A DNA stretch of 64,000 bases from Chryseobacterium taiwanense (lineage in GTDB: Bacteria; Bacteroidota; Bacteroidia; Flavobacteriales; Weeksellaceae): NCBI RefSeq assembly GCF_000813825.1, contig NZ_JWTA01000008.1, forward strand, positions 124,001 through 188,000, written 5' to 3'. Both the position numbers and the translations under genes were made by a program. A model generated the notes under the pieces. The model had not been told where the DNA came from. It saw nothing but the letters and a program-made list of their open reading frames with translations, and made no database searches. Of this stretch, positions 8,422 through 17,997 are shown in pieces; position 1 is the stretch's first letter, and the number at the start of each line of letters is the position of its first letter.

Positions 8422-9801
8422 ATGAAACTTTCAAAGACATCAGGCGTATTAGGCGCTCTATTTATACTTTTTTTCTCTTCAACGGAAGTTAAAAGTCAGG
8501 ATAAATTTCCCGACGGAACCGCAATTCCAAAATGGTTTAAAGAAAATAAACCTACAGACATCAATAAATTAGGAAAAAAATACATTCTTACCGATAATGG
8601 GTTGAAGAATGACAGTACTGTTCTTCAGACTAAACAATTTCAGGCGGTTATTGATAATGCGGCTAAAAACGGTGGCGGAGTAATCGTCGTACCTAAAGGA
8701 ACTTTCCTTATCAGCTCTCTGTTTTTTAAACAGGGAACCCATTTATATTTAGAAAACGGAGCAAAATTAAAAGGAAGCGACGACATTAATGATTTTCCTG
8801 TAGTCACCACCAGAATGGAAGGTCAAACCGTAAAATATTTTCCGGCTATCATTAATGCAGATGGATTGGATGGCTTTACCATTTCAGGAAAAGGAACCCT
8901 TGACGGAAATGGATTGAGATACTGGAAATCATTCTGGAAAAGGCGCGAATGGAATCCTAAATGTACCAATATGGATGAAATGCGACCTAGAATTATCTAT
9001 GTTTCCAACTCAAAAAATATTCAGATTGAAGGAATTACGGTGAGAAATTCTCCGTTCTGGAGTACACATTACTATAAAAGTGAATTCGTAAAATTATTAA
9101 ACTTAACGATTTTAGCACCGAAAGAACCTGTAAAAGCACCGAGCACAGATGCGATCGATATCGATGCCTGTACCAATTTTCTGGTGAAAAACTGCTACCT
9201 GTCTGTCAATGATGATGCCATTGCTTTAAAAGGCGGAAAAGGTCCGAAAGCCGATAGAGCTCCTGAAAATGGAGAAAACAGAAACATCATTATCGAAGAC
9301 AATACGTTCGGATTCTGTCATTCTGCATTGACTTGCGGAAGTGAATCAATTCACAATTACAATATTCTTTTCAGAAATTCAACGGTGAAAGATGCATCAA
9401 GATTATTACATCTGAAAATGCGTCCTGATACCCCGCAACACTACGAATATATCACGCTTGATAATATCAGAGGAAATGTGAAAACGTTTTTATATGTAAA
9501 AGGATGGAGCCAGTTTTTTGACTTAAAAGGGGAAGAAAAACCGAAAAGATCTTTAGCTAATAATGTAGTTTTAAAAAACATTGATATCAGTTGTGAAACC
9601 GCTTTTGCAGTTGAGAAATCAGATTTATACGAATTACAGGATTTCACGTTTGAAAATCTTACAATAAAAGCATTAAAGCCTGAAGAACAAAACTTAAGTG
9701 CGATTCAAAATTTAAAACAAATCAAAGTAAATGTTACTAAAGTAGCTTCTTTAGGACAGACTTACGATAAAAAAGACGACTCCGACCTTGCTACAAAATA
9801 A
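8422..9801 (+). CDS. Secreted glycoside hydrolase family 28 (pectin-type polygalacturonase fold)
   Basis: 459 residues from the ATG at 8422, which gives a clean signal peptide (MKLSKTSGVLGALFILFFSS then TEVKSQ); the open frame also reaches a TTG at 8374, which is less plausible. The right-handed beta-helix of GH28 is recognisable, with the acidic cluster STDAIDID (D243, D246, D248) and the pair D264-D265. The usual GHG motif is replaced by FCHSALTCGSE with H300, and the usual R-I-K by a HLKMR motif, so substrate or mode differs from classical polygalacturonases; exo-action on rhamnogalacturonan fragments is likely from the neighbours. It is first in an eight-gene run; the next gene overlaps its stop by one base (TAATG). 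Confidence 0.88.
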   Translation: MKLSKTSGVLGALFILFFSSTEVKSQDKFPDGTAIPKWFKENKPTDINKLGKKYILTDNGLKNDSTVLQTKQFQAVIDNAAKNGGGVIVVPKGTFLISSLFFKQGTHLYLENGAKLKGSDDINDFPVVTTRMEGQTVKYFPAIINADGLDGFTISGKGTLDGNGLRYWKSFWKRREWNPKCTNMDEMRPRIIYVSNSKNIQIEGITVRNSPFWSTHYYKSEFVKLLNLTILAPKEPVKAPSTDAIDIDACTNFLVKNCYLSVNDDAIALKGGKGPKADRAPENGENRNIIIEDNTFGFCHSALTCGSESIHNYNILFRNSTVKDASRLLHLKMRPDTPQHYEYITLDNIRGNVKTFLYVKGWSQFFDLKGEEKPKRSLANNVVLKNIDISCETAFAVEKSDLYELQDFTFENLTIKALKPEEQNLSAIQNLKQIKVNVTKVASLGQTYDKKDDSDLATK

Positions 9802-12656
9802 TGAACTTTTCTTCCAAAATATTCGCTCTTTTATGTGTTTGCTCACAGCTTTTATTTTCTCAGTCTAAGGAAATTCAATTCCTGAGTGGGAAAGATGCAG
9901 AGCATACCAAAGAATGGGATTTTTGGATCAGCGGAGGCAGGAAATCGGGAAGTTGGGACAAAATTAATGTACCTTCTCATTGGGAGCAGCAGGGTTTCGG
10001 TTCTTACAATTACGGCCGCGATTATGTGACATATGGCCGAAACTTTAAATTTAATGATGAAGTAGGTCTCTATAAGCATCATTTTATGATTCTCAATTCA
10101 TGGAAAGGAAAAGCCATCAATATTGTTTTTGAAGGCTCTATGACCGATACCGAAGTGAAAATCAACGGACAATTGGCTGGAGCAGTTCATCAGGGAGCCT
10201 TTTATGAATTTAAATATGATATTTCAGATAAAATTCAGTTTGGGAAAGAAAATATTCTGGAAGTCAAAGTTTCCAAAATGTCGGCTGATAAATCGGTCAA
10301 CAATGCAGAACGTCTTGCGGATTATTGGATTTTAGGTGGGATCTTTCGCCCAGTGTATTTGGAAGCAAACCCGAAAGAACATATCACATCAACAGCTATT
10401 GAGGCCAAAGCAGACGGAACGTTTCGCTCCAATATTCATGTAAAAGGAATCAATGCTGCCAATATTGTAAAAGTAGAATTATTTGATGTTAAAAATAATT
10501 TAGTTGGTGAATCGCAGGTTCAGATTCAAAAAGGAGATACTATAAAACAAATCCAGTTTTCAGTAAAAAATCCAAAACTCTGGACCGCGGAAACGCCCAA
10601 TTTATACAAAGCAAAATTTACTTTACACAAAAATAAAAAGATTCTCAGCCAAGTCGAAGAAAAATTTGGCTTCAGAACCATAGAAATAAGAAAAGGCGAC
10701 GGTATTTTCATCAATGGAACCAAAGTAAAGATGAAAGGCATCAACCGGCACGTTTGGTGGCCGGAAACAGGTAGAGCTGTTACTGAAAATATAGATTTAA
10801 TGGATGTTCAGCTCATCAAAGAAATGAATATGAATGCGGTTCGTTGTTCCCATTATCCACCCAACAAATCATTTTTAAAAATTTGTGATTCACTTGGTTT
10901 ATACGTTTTGGATGAATTGGCTGGCTGGCAAAAAAAATACAGCACGGAAGTTGGGAAAAAACTCGTGAAAGAAATGGTGACAAGAGATGCCAATCATCCT
11001 TCCATTATTTTCTGGAGCAACGGAAATGAAGGCGGACATAATTTTGATTTGGATGCAGAATTTGCAAAATATGATCTGTCAAATCGTCCCGTTATTCATG
11101 CACACCATAAACCCGGAAATGCGTTCAACGGAATTGACTGTAATCACTACGAAGATTATTACAGCACAAAAAACATCCTTGAAGGCGAAAATATCTATAT
11201 GCCGACCGAATTTTTGCACGCACAGGATGACGGTGGTGGCGGAACTTCTTTAGCCGATTACTGGGAACTTCACTGGAATTCCAAGAAAGGAGCGGGAGGA
11301 TTTCTCTGGGCTTTTGTGGATGAAGGGTTGGTAAGAAGTGATTTCAATAATCAAATTGATGTAAACGCAATTAACGCTCCAGACGGAGTGTTGGGTCCAC
11401 ATCGTGAAAAAGAAGGGAGTTTTTATGCGATTCGTGAAATTTATAGTCCGGTAAAAATTAATCTGAAAACAATACCAAACGATTTTAATGGAATAATTTC
11501 CGTAGAAAACCGCTATCATTTTACGAATACAAAGGATTGTCATTTCGAATGGAAATTAGTTAAGTTTAAAACACCATTTTCTTCTGAATCCGGATTTGAT
11601 GTAATAAAAACAGGAAAAGTAGAATCTCCGGCTATTCAGCCAACGGAGAAAGGAAATATCAATTTAAATCTTCCGTCAAATTGGAAAGAAAGTGAAGGAT
11701 TATTGTTAACGGCAACCGATCCTTTCGGAAAAGAAATTTACACATGGACCTGGAAGATTAATACTAATGAAGACATTTCAAAACAGTTTTCTAAATCGTT
11801 ACATACAGAATTTCCGGTTTCTGTTGTAGAAAATGATTCCTTGTTTATTCTGAAATCTGATGAAAAAGAATTAGCCATCGGAAAAAAAGACGGCCTGTTA
11901 AAATCTGTCACTGTTGATAAAAAAGGCAAAAAAATGACCTTCAGAAACGGCCCTATTTTCGTCAATGGCACAATGGAATTATCATCCATAAAATCTTTTG
12001 TAGAAGGACAGAATCAAAATATAGAAGCAACCTATAAAAACGGAAATAAAATTCTTTGGAAGCTCAATCCAAATGGAGTTTTAGAATTAAACTACGAATA
12101 TTCGCTTTCGGGAGATTACCAGTTTGCCGGAGTAAGCTTTGATTATCCTGAAAACTACGTCATCCATGCAAAATGGTTGGGAAAAGGTCCTTATCACGTT
12201 TGGAAAAATAGAACTCAGGGACAGACTTATAATGTCTGGCAGAATTTAAAAAATGCAACACGAACCGGACAATCGCCTTGGATTTATCCTGAATTTAAAG
12301 GCTATTTTGATGACATTTCCTGGATGCAGCTGGATACCGCAGAAGGGAAGATTACCATCGGAACAAAAGAAGAAAAAATGTTCGTCAGACTTTTTGATTT
12401 TTATGGAATTTACGGAGCAAAAGGATATCCGGAATTACCCACCGGAAATATTTCATTTTTAGATGCTATTCCGCCTTTGGGAACCGTTTTGGCATTTAAC
12501 ATTAATGATAAAACCGAATCTTTAGGATTGGAAAGTGAGCCCAATCATCTGAACGGAACATTTAAAAGAACATTATATTTCTATTTCGGATTGCCGGATC
12601 TGGGTAATGAAAACAAGCAATTTACCATGCCAAAAGAAAATATTTTAACCGATTAA
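9801..12656 (+). CDS. Secreted glycoside hydrolase family 2, beta-galactosidase-like
   Basis: 951 residues with a signal peptide (cleavage near LLFSQ/SK, about residue 21). The domain order is that of LacZ-type GH2 enzymes: jelly-roll (about 25-195), immunoglobulin-like, TIM barrel (about 300-590), then a C-terminal beta-sandwich resembling the LacZ small domain (about 690-930). The acid/base is E410 in SNGNEGG and the nucleophile is E470 in PTEFLHA, at the expected spacing. In an RG-I locus the likely job is removal of beta-linked galactose from side chains, though other GH2 specificities cannot be excluded from sequence alone. It is translationally coupled to the GH28 gene before it and the CE12 gene begins directly after its stop. 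Confidence 0.9.
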   Translation: MNFSSKIFALLCVCSQLLFSQSKEIQFLSGKDAEHTKEWDFWISGGRKSGSWDKINVPSHWEQQGFGSYNYGRDYVTYGRNFKFNDEVGLYKHHFMILNSWKGKAINIVFEGSMTDTEVKINGQLAGAVHQGAFYEFKYDISDKIQFGKENILEVKVSKMSADKSVNNAERLADYWILGGIFRPVYLEANPKEHITSTAIEAKADGTFRSNIHVKGINAANIVKVELFDVKNNLVGESQVQIQKGDTIKQIQFSVKNPKLWTAETPNLYKAKFTLHKNKKILSQVEEKFGFRTIEIRKGDGIFINGTKVKMKGINRHVWWPETGRAVTENIDLMDVQLIKEMNMNAVRCSHYPPNKSFLKICDSLGLYVLDELAGWQKKYSTEVGKKLVKEMVTRDANHPSIIFWSNGNEGGHNFDLDAEFAKYDLSNRPVIHAHHKPGNAFNGIDCNHYEDYYSTKNILEGENIYMPTEFLHAQDDGGGGTSLADYWELHWNSKKGAGGFLWAFVDEGLVRSDFNNQIDVNAINAPDGVLGPHREKEGSFYAIREIYSPVKINLKTIPNDFNGIISVENRYHFTNTKDCHFEWKLVKFKTPFSSESGFDVIKTGKVESPAIQPTEKGNINLNLPSNWKESEGLLLTATDPFGKEIYTWTWKINTNEDISKQFSKSLHTEFPVSVVENDSLFILKSDEKELAIGKKDGLLKSVTVDKKGKKMTFRNGPIFVNGTMELSSIKSFVEGQNQNIEATYKNGNKILWKLNPNGVLELNYEYSLSGDYQFAGVSFDYPENYVIHAKWLGKGPYHVWKNRTQGQTYNVWQNLKNATRTGQSPWIYPEFKGYFDDISWMQLDTAEGKITIGTKEEKMFVRLFDFYGIYGAKGYPELPTGNISFLDAIPPLGTVLAFNINDKTESLGLESEPNHLNGTFKRTLYFYFGLPDLGNENKQFTMPKENILTD

Positions 12657-13982
12657 ATGATGAAAAATAGAGTAGGATTTTTAATGCTTCTTATCTGTTC
12701 GTTGATATTCGGTCAGCAAACAACTTTCAAATTTGACTTTGGAGGAAACAGAGTGGAAAATGGATTTATCCCGATTACACCCACTTCAAAATTTGATAAA
12801 AAAATCGGTTATGGATTTATGGATGTTTCCGGTTTACAAGCTGTTGACAGAGGAGGAAACTCGTTGACAGGAGATTTTATTACAAGTAATAAACCGTTTT
12901 ATTTTTCGGTAGCAATTCCTGAAGGCAATTATGATATTACCCTTAATTTAGGCGACACAAAAGGAACTTCTGAAACAACGGTTCGTGTAGAAAACCGTCG
13001 GTTGATGTTAAGTGATGTCAAAACAAAACAAGGTGAAATCGTTGAAAAACAAATTTCAGTTCACGTAAAAGACAGCATTATCCGTAATCAGAACGGAGAA
13101 AAAATAGGGATTGTCAAATTGAAACCGAGAGAAACAAAATATTTACATTGGGATAATCTGTTGACGATAGAATTTAATGATAAAGCACCTAAAGTCTGCT
13201 CAGTAATCATTCAACCCAACACAACAGCAAAAACTATTTATTTAACAGGAGATTCCACCGTTGTTGATGCACAATATGAACCATGGGCTTCATGGGGACA
13301 GATGCTGCCGTATTTTTTCGTTCTGAATAAAGTGGTAATTGCCAACTATGCCGAAAGCGGGGAAACCTTAAAAGCTTTTGAAGACCGCCATCGAATCGAT
13401 AAAATCTGGAACAGAATTAAACCCGGAGATTATCTCTTCATTCAGTTTGGACACAATGACCAAAAAGCGGGAAACAGTACAAAATCCGGCTATAGAAAAA
13501 GACTTACAGCATGGATTCACAAAGCAAAACAATTGGGCGCAGTTCCGGTGTTGGTAACCTCTATGAATCGTAGAGTTTTTGATGAAAACAATAAAATCGT
13601 CAATACTCTGGATGATTTTCCTGACGCAATGCGCGAAATTTCAAAAGAAGAAAACGTTAGCTTAATAGATTTAAATGCACTTAGCAAAAAATTATTCGAA
13701 GCGATGGGACCGGAAGCAGCCAAAAAAGCATTTGTATATTATCCTGCAAACAGTTATCCAAATCAACCAAATGCTTTGGCGGATGATACCCATTTTAATC
13801 CTTACGGAGCCTACGAACTGGCAAAATGTGTCGTAAAATCTATTGTTGATCAAAATCTGCCGTTGAAGAAATATGTTTCCAAAAGCTATACAACCTTTGA
13901 TCCCAATACACCTGATGCAGCAGATAAATTTCACTGGCCGGAAAGTATCTTTATGGAATCTTTAAAACCTGATGGAAATTAA
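12657..13982 (+). CDS. Secreted rhamnogalacturonan acetylesterase (CE12, SGNH) with N-terminal beta domain
   Basis: 441 residues: a signal peptide (1 to about 20), a roughly 150-residue beta-rich N-terminal module (FKFDFGG to about 170) resembling the galactose-binding-like domain found on many pectin esterases, and an SGNH esterase domain. The catalytic Ser is S200 in TGDST, the Gly/Asn oxyanion elements are in QFGHNDQK (G265, N267), and the Asp/His pair is D376/H379 in DDTHF. It should remove acetyl groups from galacturonate in RG-I, opening the backbone to the lyase. Start directly follows the GH2 stop; two ATG codons in tandem (12657, 12660) are possible starts. A second, shorter CE12 lies at 19882-20658. 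Confidence 0.9.
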   Translation: MMKNRVGFLMLLICSLIFGQQTTFKFDFGGNRVENGFIPITPTSKFDKKIGYGFMDVSGLQAVDRGGNSLTGDFITSNKPFYFSVAIPEGNYDITLNLGDTKGTSETTVRVENRRLMLSDVKTKQGEIVEKQISVHVKDSIIRNQNGEKIGIVKLKPRETKYLHWDNLLTIEFNDKAPKVCSVIIQPNTTAKTIYLTGDSTVVDAQYEPWASWGQMLPYFFVLNKVVIANYAESGETLKAFEDRHRIDKIWNRIKPGDYLFIQFGHNDQKAGNSTKSGYRKRLTAWIHKAKQLGAVPVLVTSMNRRVFDENNKIVNTLDDFPDAMREISKEENVSLIDLNALSKKLFEAMGPEAAKKAFVYYPANSYPNQPNALADDTHFNPYGAYELAKCVVKSIVDQNLPLKKYVSKSYTTFDPNTPDAADKFHWPESIFMESLKPDGN

Positions 13983-14095
13983 AAACTTTGATTTTTAAGC
14001 TAATGTGCTCTTCTAAACAGTCGAATCATTTTCTTAAAATATCTAATGTGTTTAAAAACTTTTGTGTTTTTTGTGGTTAAATTTAAAGTTGAAAA
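13983..14095. repeat. Short gap with degenerate repeat words
   Basis: The 113 bases between the CE12 and GH106 genes include TCTAATGTGTTTAA at 14041-14054, close to the TCTTAATGGTTTAA repeat end seen elsewhere, and ACTTTTGTGTTTTTTGTGG, another common flavobacterial intergenic phrase. No terminator was seen, so transcription may continue through the gap. Confidence 0.35.
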
Positions 14096-16870
14096 ATGAA
14101 AATTAAAAATATACTCAAACTAAGCGTTCTCTGTTTTGCTTTCGGAAATCTCTCCGCGCAAAATCCTTGGCCTAAAGCAACCAATACCGCTCAACCGTGG
14201 ACGCGTTGGTGGTGGATGGGAAGCGCTGTTGATGAAAAAGGGCTGGATAAGCAATTGACCACCCTTTCAAAAGCAGGTTTTGGAGGCGTTGAAATTGTCC
14301 CTATTTATGGTGCAAAAGGCTTTGAAAACCGATACCTCAATTATCTTTCTCCGGAATGGATGAAAATGCTTCAGTTTACGACAAATAAAGCAAAAAGCCT
14401 GAATATGGGAGTTGATATGGCGATCGGAACAGGCTGGCCAATTGGAGGACCGCAGGTCAATGAGCAGGATGCTGCAACGAAAATGATCGTTCAGACTTAC
14501 ACCATTCAGCCGAATGAAAAATTTTCAGAGAAAATTGTACTGAAAGATGAAAAACAGAAGAATTTAAAAACAATAAAACTTGATATTGTAACCGCATATA
14601 ATGAAAAAAATGAGGCGGTTGTTGTAACCGATAAAATTTCTGATGACGGTTCACTTAATTGGAAGCCAGGTGCAGGAAAATGGACCATTTATGCTGTTTT
14701 TGTGGGTAAAACACTGCAAAAAGTAAAACGTGCCGCTCCGGGTGGAGAAGGTTTCACATTAGATCATTTCTCTCCCGATGCAACGAAGGATTATCTGAAA
14801 ACTTTCGATACAGCCTTTGGAAATTCGAATTATGGTGTCCGTTCTTTCTTCAATGACAGCTATGAAGTTTATAATGCCGACTGGACTGCCGATTTTAAAG
14901 ATGAATTTAAAAAGAGAAGAGGATATGATCTGAGTCCGTACATCAAATATCTGGTGAGTGATGAGGAAAATGAGATAACAGGAAGAATAAAATCAGATTA
15001 CCGTGAAACCATGAGTGAACTGATTTTACATAATTTCACGGATAATTTTACAAACTGGGCACATTCCAAAAATTCAAAAAATACCAATCAGGCACACGGT
15101 TCACCGGGGAATTTATTAGATCTGTATGCAGCAGTTGACATTCCGGAATCCGAAACTTTTGGAAGCACAAAATTCGATATTCAGGGGTTGAAAAGAAATG
15201 TTGAAGACATCAATACAAAAGAAGTTCCTGATATCAATATGCTGAAATTTGCCTCTTCAGCAGCAAACATTACAGGAAAACCTTTGATTTCCAATGAATC
15301 TTTTACATGGTTGACAGAGCATTTCAAAACGTCTTGGTCACAGGTAAAACCTGAAGCAGAACAGATTTTCCTATCAGGAATCAATCATATTTTCTACCAC
15401 GGAACAACGTATACTCCAGCTGATGTTCAGTTTCCGGGCTGGTTGTTTTATGCCTCGACCAATTTCGTTCCCGAAAACAGTTTATGGCCTAATATCAAAG
15501 GGTTGAATTCTTATATTGAACGTACACAAGCCGTTTTACAAAGCGGTAAATCTGATAATGAAATCCTGATGTACTGGCCGGTTTATGACCAATGGGCGAG
15601 TCCGAAAGGAAAAGATATGGCTTTCAAAATTCATAATATTGAAAAGTGGCTGCATCCGACCGTATTTTATGAAAACCTTGAAAAATTAGGAAAATCCGGT
15701 TATTCTCTGGATATGGTTTCAGATAAAATGATTGATGAGGCGAAGTCTGAAAATCAGACTATTCAGGTTTCAGAAAACGGAGGCTCTTATAAGGTTTTAA
15801 TTATTCCACAATCTAAATATCTTCCTGAGTCTACTTTAAAAAGTATTCTGAATCTGGCTCAGAACGGAGCTTCAGTGATTTTTCAGTCTGAGCCGAAAGA
15901 AGTACCCGGATTTTTTGAGATGGAAAAAAGAAGAAGTGAATCACAATCTTTATGGAATCAAATTTCTTTTCAGCAAAATGGAAATTTAAAAACAGCAGTA
16001 TTCGGAAAAGGCAAGATTATTTTAAGCTCTGATGTAGAAAAAGGTCTGGAATATTTAAAAATTGAAAGAGAAAAGTTAACCGACACCGGATTGAAATTTG
16101 TAAGAAGACAGTTTGATGGAGGAAAATATTATTACGTAGTCAATCACACTTCGAAAGAAATTAATCAGAATATTCCTTTGAATTTCATTGGAAAACAAGT
16201 TGCGCTAATGAATCCTGTAAATGGTGAATTTGGAATTGCTGAAATGAAGAGTAATTCAGTTAAAGTTCAACTGAAATCAGGTGAATCTTTAATTATAAAA
16301 GCTTCAGAAACCTCTGATAATTCTATTTCAAAATGGAAATATGTTGAAAAGACTGATGTTCCGGTTGTATTCAATCAACCTTGGCAACTGACTTTTAAAG
16401 AAGGTGGTCCTGAACTTCCAAAATCCAGAACGCTGAGTGCGCTTCAACCGTGGACAAATTTCACGGAAGATGCTCCAACACAGAGTTTCTCCGGGACCGG
16501 AGTGTATACGACTTCATTTAACCTAAAAAGTAATAAAGCAGATGATTTTGTTTTAAAATTTGATAAATTGTACGAAAGTGCAAAAGTAGTAGTCAACGGA
16601 CAGGATGCTGGAATTGTGTGGAGTCTTCCGTTTGAAATCAACATAGGAAAATATTTGAAAAAAGGAAAAAATACCATTCAGATCGAAGTATCTAATTTGA
16701 TGGCTAACAGAATCCGTTATATGGACCAGCATAAAATCGAATGGCGGAATTATCATGAAATCAATTTTGTAAATATTGATTATAAACCTTTCGATGCCTC
16801 TGACTGGAAAGTACAGCCTTCTGGTTTAGATGGCGAAATTCAATTGATTCCTGTATATTATTCAAAATAA
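14096..16870 (+). CDS. Secreted glycoside hydrolase family 106 alpha-L-rhamnosidase
   Basis: 924 residues with a signal peptide (MKIKNILKLSVLCFAFGNLS, cleavage after AQ). The start of the mature chain, PWTRWWWMGSAVDEKGLDKQL followed by KAGFGGVEIVPIYG, is the characteristic opening of GH106 catalytic domains; a C-terminal beta-sandwich (about 780-920, with FSGTGVYTTSF and VVVNGQDAGIVW) resembles the jelly-roll that ends GH106 and GH2 enzymes. These enzymes invert alpha-L-rhamnosidic bonds in RG-I or RG-II fragments and release free L-rhamnose, the substrate of the catabolic genes downstream. Followed after 8 bases by the DUF4350-like gene, indicating one transcript. Confidence 0.9.
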   Translation: MKIKNILKLSVLCFAFGNLSAQNPWPKATNTAQPWTRWWWMGSAVDEKGLDKQLTTLSKAGFGGVEIVPIYGAKGFENRYLNYLSPEWMKMLQFTTNKAKSLNMGVDMAIGTGWPIGGPQVNEQDAATKMIVQTYTIQPNEKFSEKIVLKDEKQKNLKTIKLDIVTAYNEKNEAVVVTDKISDDGSLNWKPGAGKWTIYAVFVGKTLQKVKRAAPGGEGFTLDHFSPDATKDYLKTFDTAFGNSNYGVRSFFNDSYEVYNADWTADFKDEFKKRRGYDLSPYIKYLVSDEENEITGRIKSDYRETMSELILHNFTDNFTNWAHSKNSKNTNQAHGSPGNLLDLYAAVDIPESETFGSTKFDIQGLKRNVEDINTKEVPDINMLKFASSAANITGKPLISNESFTWLTEHFKTSWSQVKPEAEQIFLSGINHIFYHGTTYTPADVQFPGWLFYASTNFVPENSLWPNIKGLNSYIERTQAVLQSGKSDNEILMYWPVYDQWASPKGKDMAFKIHNIEKWLHPTVFYENLEKLGKSGYSLDMVSDKMIDEAKSENQTIQVSENGGSYKVLIIPQSKYLPESTLKSILNLAQNGASVIFQSEPKEVPGFFEMEKRRSESQSLWNQISFQQNGNLKTAVFGKGKIILSSDVEKGLEYLKIEREKLTDTGLKFVRRQFDGGKYYYVVNHTSKEINQNIPLNFIGKQVALMNPVNGEFGIAEMKSNSVKVQLKSGESLIIKASETSDNSISKWKYVEKTDVPVVFNQPWQLTFKEGGPELPKSRTLSALQPWTNFTEDAPTQSFSGTGVYTTSFNLKSNKADDFVLKFDKLYESAKVVVNGQDAGIVWSLPFEINIGKYLKKGKNTIQIEVSNLMANRIRYMDQHKIEWRNYHEINFVNIDYKPFDASDWKVQPSGLDGEIQLIPVYYSK

Positions 16871-16878
16871 CATGTAAA

Positions 16879-17676
16879 ATGAAAAATAAAATAGTAAAAA
16901 TATTCGCATTAGGAAGCTTACTGGCATTTGGTTTTTCCAACGCGCAGAACAAACCGAAAGTTGTTTTAGACAATTTTTTCAACAATGAAAAAAGAGAAAA
17001 TAAAGAAACTAAAGCACTGGAATCCTGGCATTATACCTGGAATGATACTACCAACGGAGGGTTTTCTTTGCTAGGTGAGATCTTTCAAAAACAAGGTGCA
17101 GAAATCAGTACTTTGACGACCGCTCCATCAAAAAATGATTTAAAAAAAGCCCACATCTACATCATCGTTGATGCGGATATTGATAAGGAAGCGTATGGAG
17201 GAAAAGCAAATCTGATCGACGCCAATTCTATCAAAAACCTTGTTAACTGGGTGAAAAAAGGAGGCGTTTTGGTTTTAATGAGCAATGATAACGGTAATTC
17301 TGAGTTTGAACATTTCAATAAACTGGCCGGAGAATTTGGGATTCATTTTAATGATGACAGTTACAACCGTGTTCAGAAAAGAGAATTTGAACAGGGAAAA
17401 GTGATGGTTCCTGCCGGAAATGAAGTTTTCTCTGAGCAAAAACTATACATGAAAGAAGTAAGCTCAATAAATGTGAAATCACCTGCAAAAGCTATCCTGA
17501 CTGCAGAAGGTAAAAATATCGGAGCAATCGCAAAAGTGGGCAAAGGAACTGTTTTCGCATTAGGAGATCCTTGGTGCTACAATGAATATATTGACGGTAA
17601 AAAACTGCCTGCAGATTTCACCAATTATCAGGGAACTGAAGAATGGGTAAAATGGCTGTTGAAGCAGGTTAAATAA
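16879..17676 (+). CDS. Secreted DUF4350-like protein of the pectin locus
   Basis: 265 residues with a signal peptide ending near SNAQ (about residue 23). The remainder looks like an alpha/beta domain related to class-I glutamine amidotransferase-like folds (HIYIIVDADIDKEA, then NLVNWVKKGGVLVLMSNDNGN), including the GDPWCYNEY stretch near residue 232. From memory, such domains are found fused to or beside GH105/GH88 unsaturated uronidases; here it stands alone between the GH106 and PL11 genes. No catalytic triad is obvious and no enzymatic role is claimed; sugar binding or accessory function is possible. The family name is a recollection and could be a neighbouring DUF. Confidence 0.6.
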   Translation: MKNKIVKIFALGSLLAFGFSNAQNKPKVVLDNFFNNEKRENKETKALESWHYTWNDTTNGGFSLLGEIFQKQGAEISTLTTAPSKNDLKKAHIYIIVDADIDKEAYGGKANLIDANSIKNLVNWVKKGGVLVLMSNDNGNSEFEHFNKLAGEFGIHFNDDSYNRVQKREFEQGKVMVPAGNEVFSEQKLYMKEVSSINVKSPAKAILTAEGKNIGAIAKVGKGTVFALGDPWCYNEYIDGKKLPADFTNYQGTEEWVKWLLKQVK

Positions 17677-17997
17677 ATTACAAATGTGCAATCGATTGAA
17701 ATTGAATGATTGCAATTCAATTGGTTACATTTTATGATGACATAGGAAACGGAAGCGTTAAAAAATTTTAAGGAAATTCCGTTAAGAAATTTCCAGTGTT
17801 TGAGTGGCGGCAAAAAATGGTATTGGACAATCCAATCGTCTTTCCGCCCGAGTTTGGAAATTTTAGGAATTTATTTAAAATTTTAGCTGAGTTTCCAAGT
17901 CTTGAATTTTTGGTTCTTTTGTTTCAAGACAAAAAGAACAGATAATAAAAATGAAAAATAAAAGTCATTATGCTCACAAAAATTGAAAATTAGAATT
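17677..17997. other. Intergenic region with operator and repeat elements before the PL11 gene
   Basis: About 320 bases. It contains the palindrome at 17687-17700, a second AT-rich inverted repeat (AATTGAAT/ATTCAATT, about 17701-17723), GGAAATT words in both orientations around 17770-17870, and at 17913-17939 the hairpin GTTCTTTTGT/ACAAAAAGAAC, a phrase I associate with Chryseobacterium repeats. The promoter of the PL11-CE12-GH105 part of the locus probably lies here. Confidence 0.45.
17687..17700. promoter_or_regulatory. Operator-like palindrome (TGCAATCGATTGAA)
   Basis: Matches the palindrome TGCAATCGATTGCA at 13 of 14 positions. It is one of four such sites in the window, all in intergenic DNA of the pectin/rhamnose block. 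It lies between the DUF4350-like and PL11 genes, about 300 bases before the PL11 start. Confidence 0.5.
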
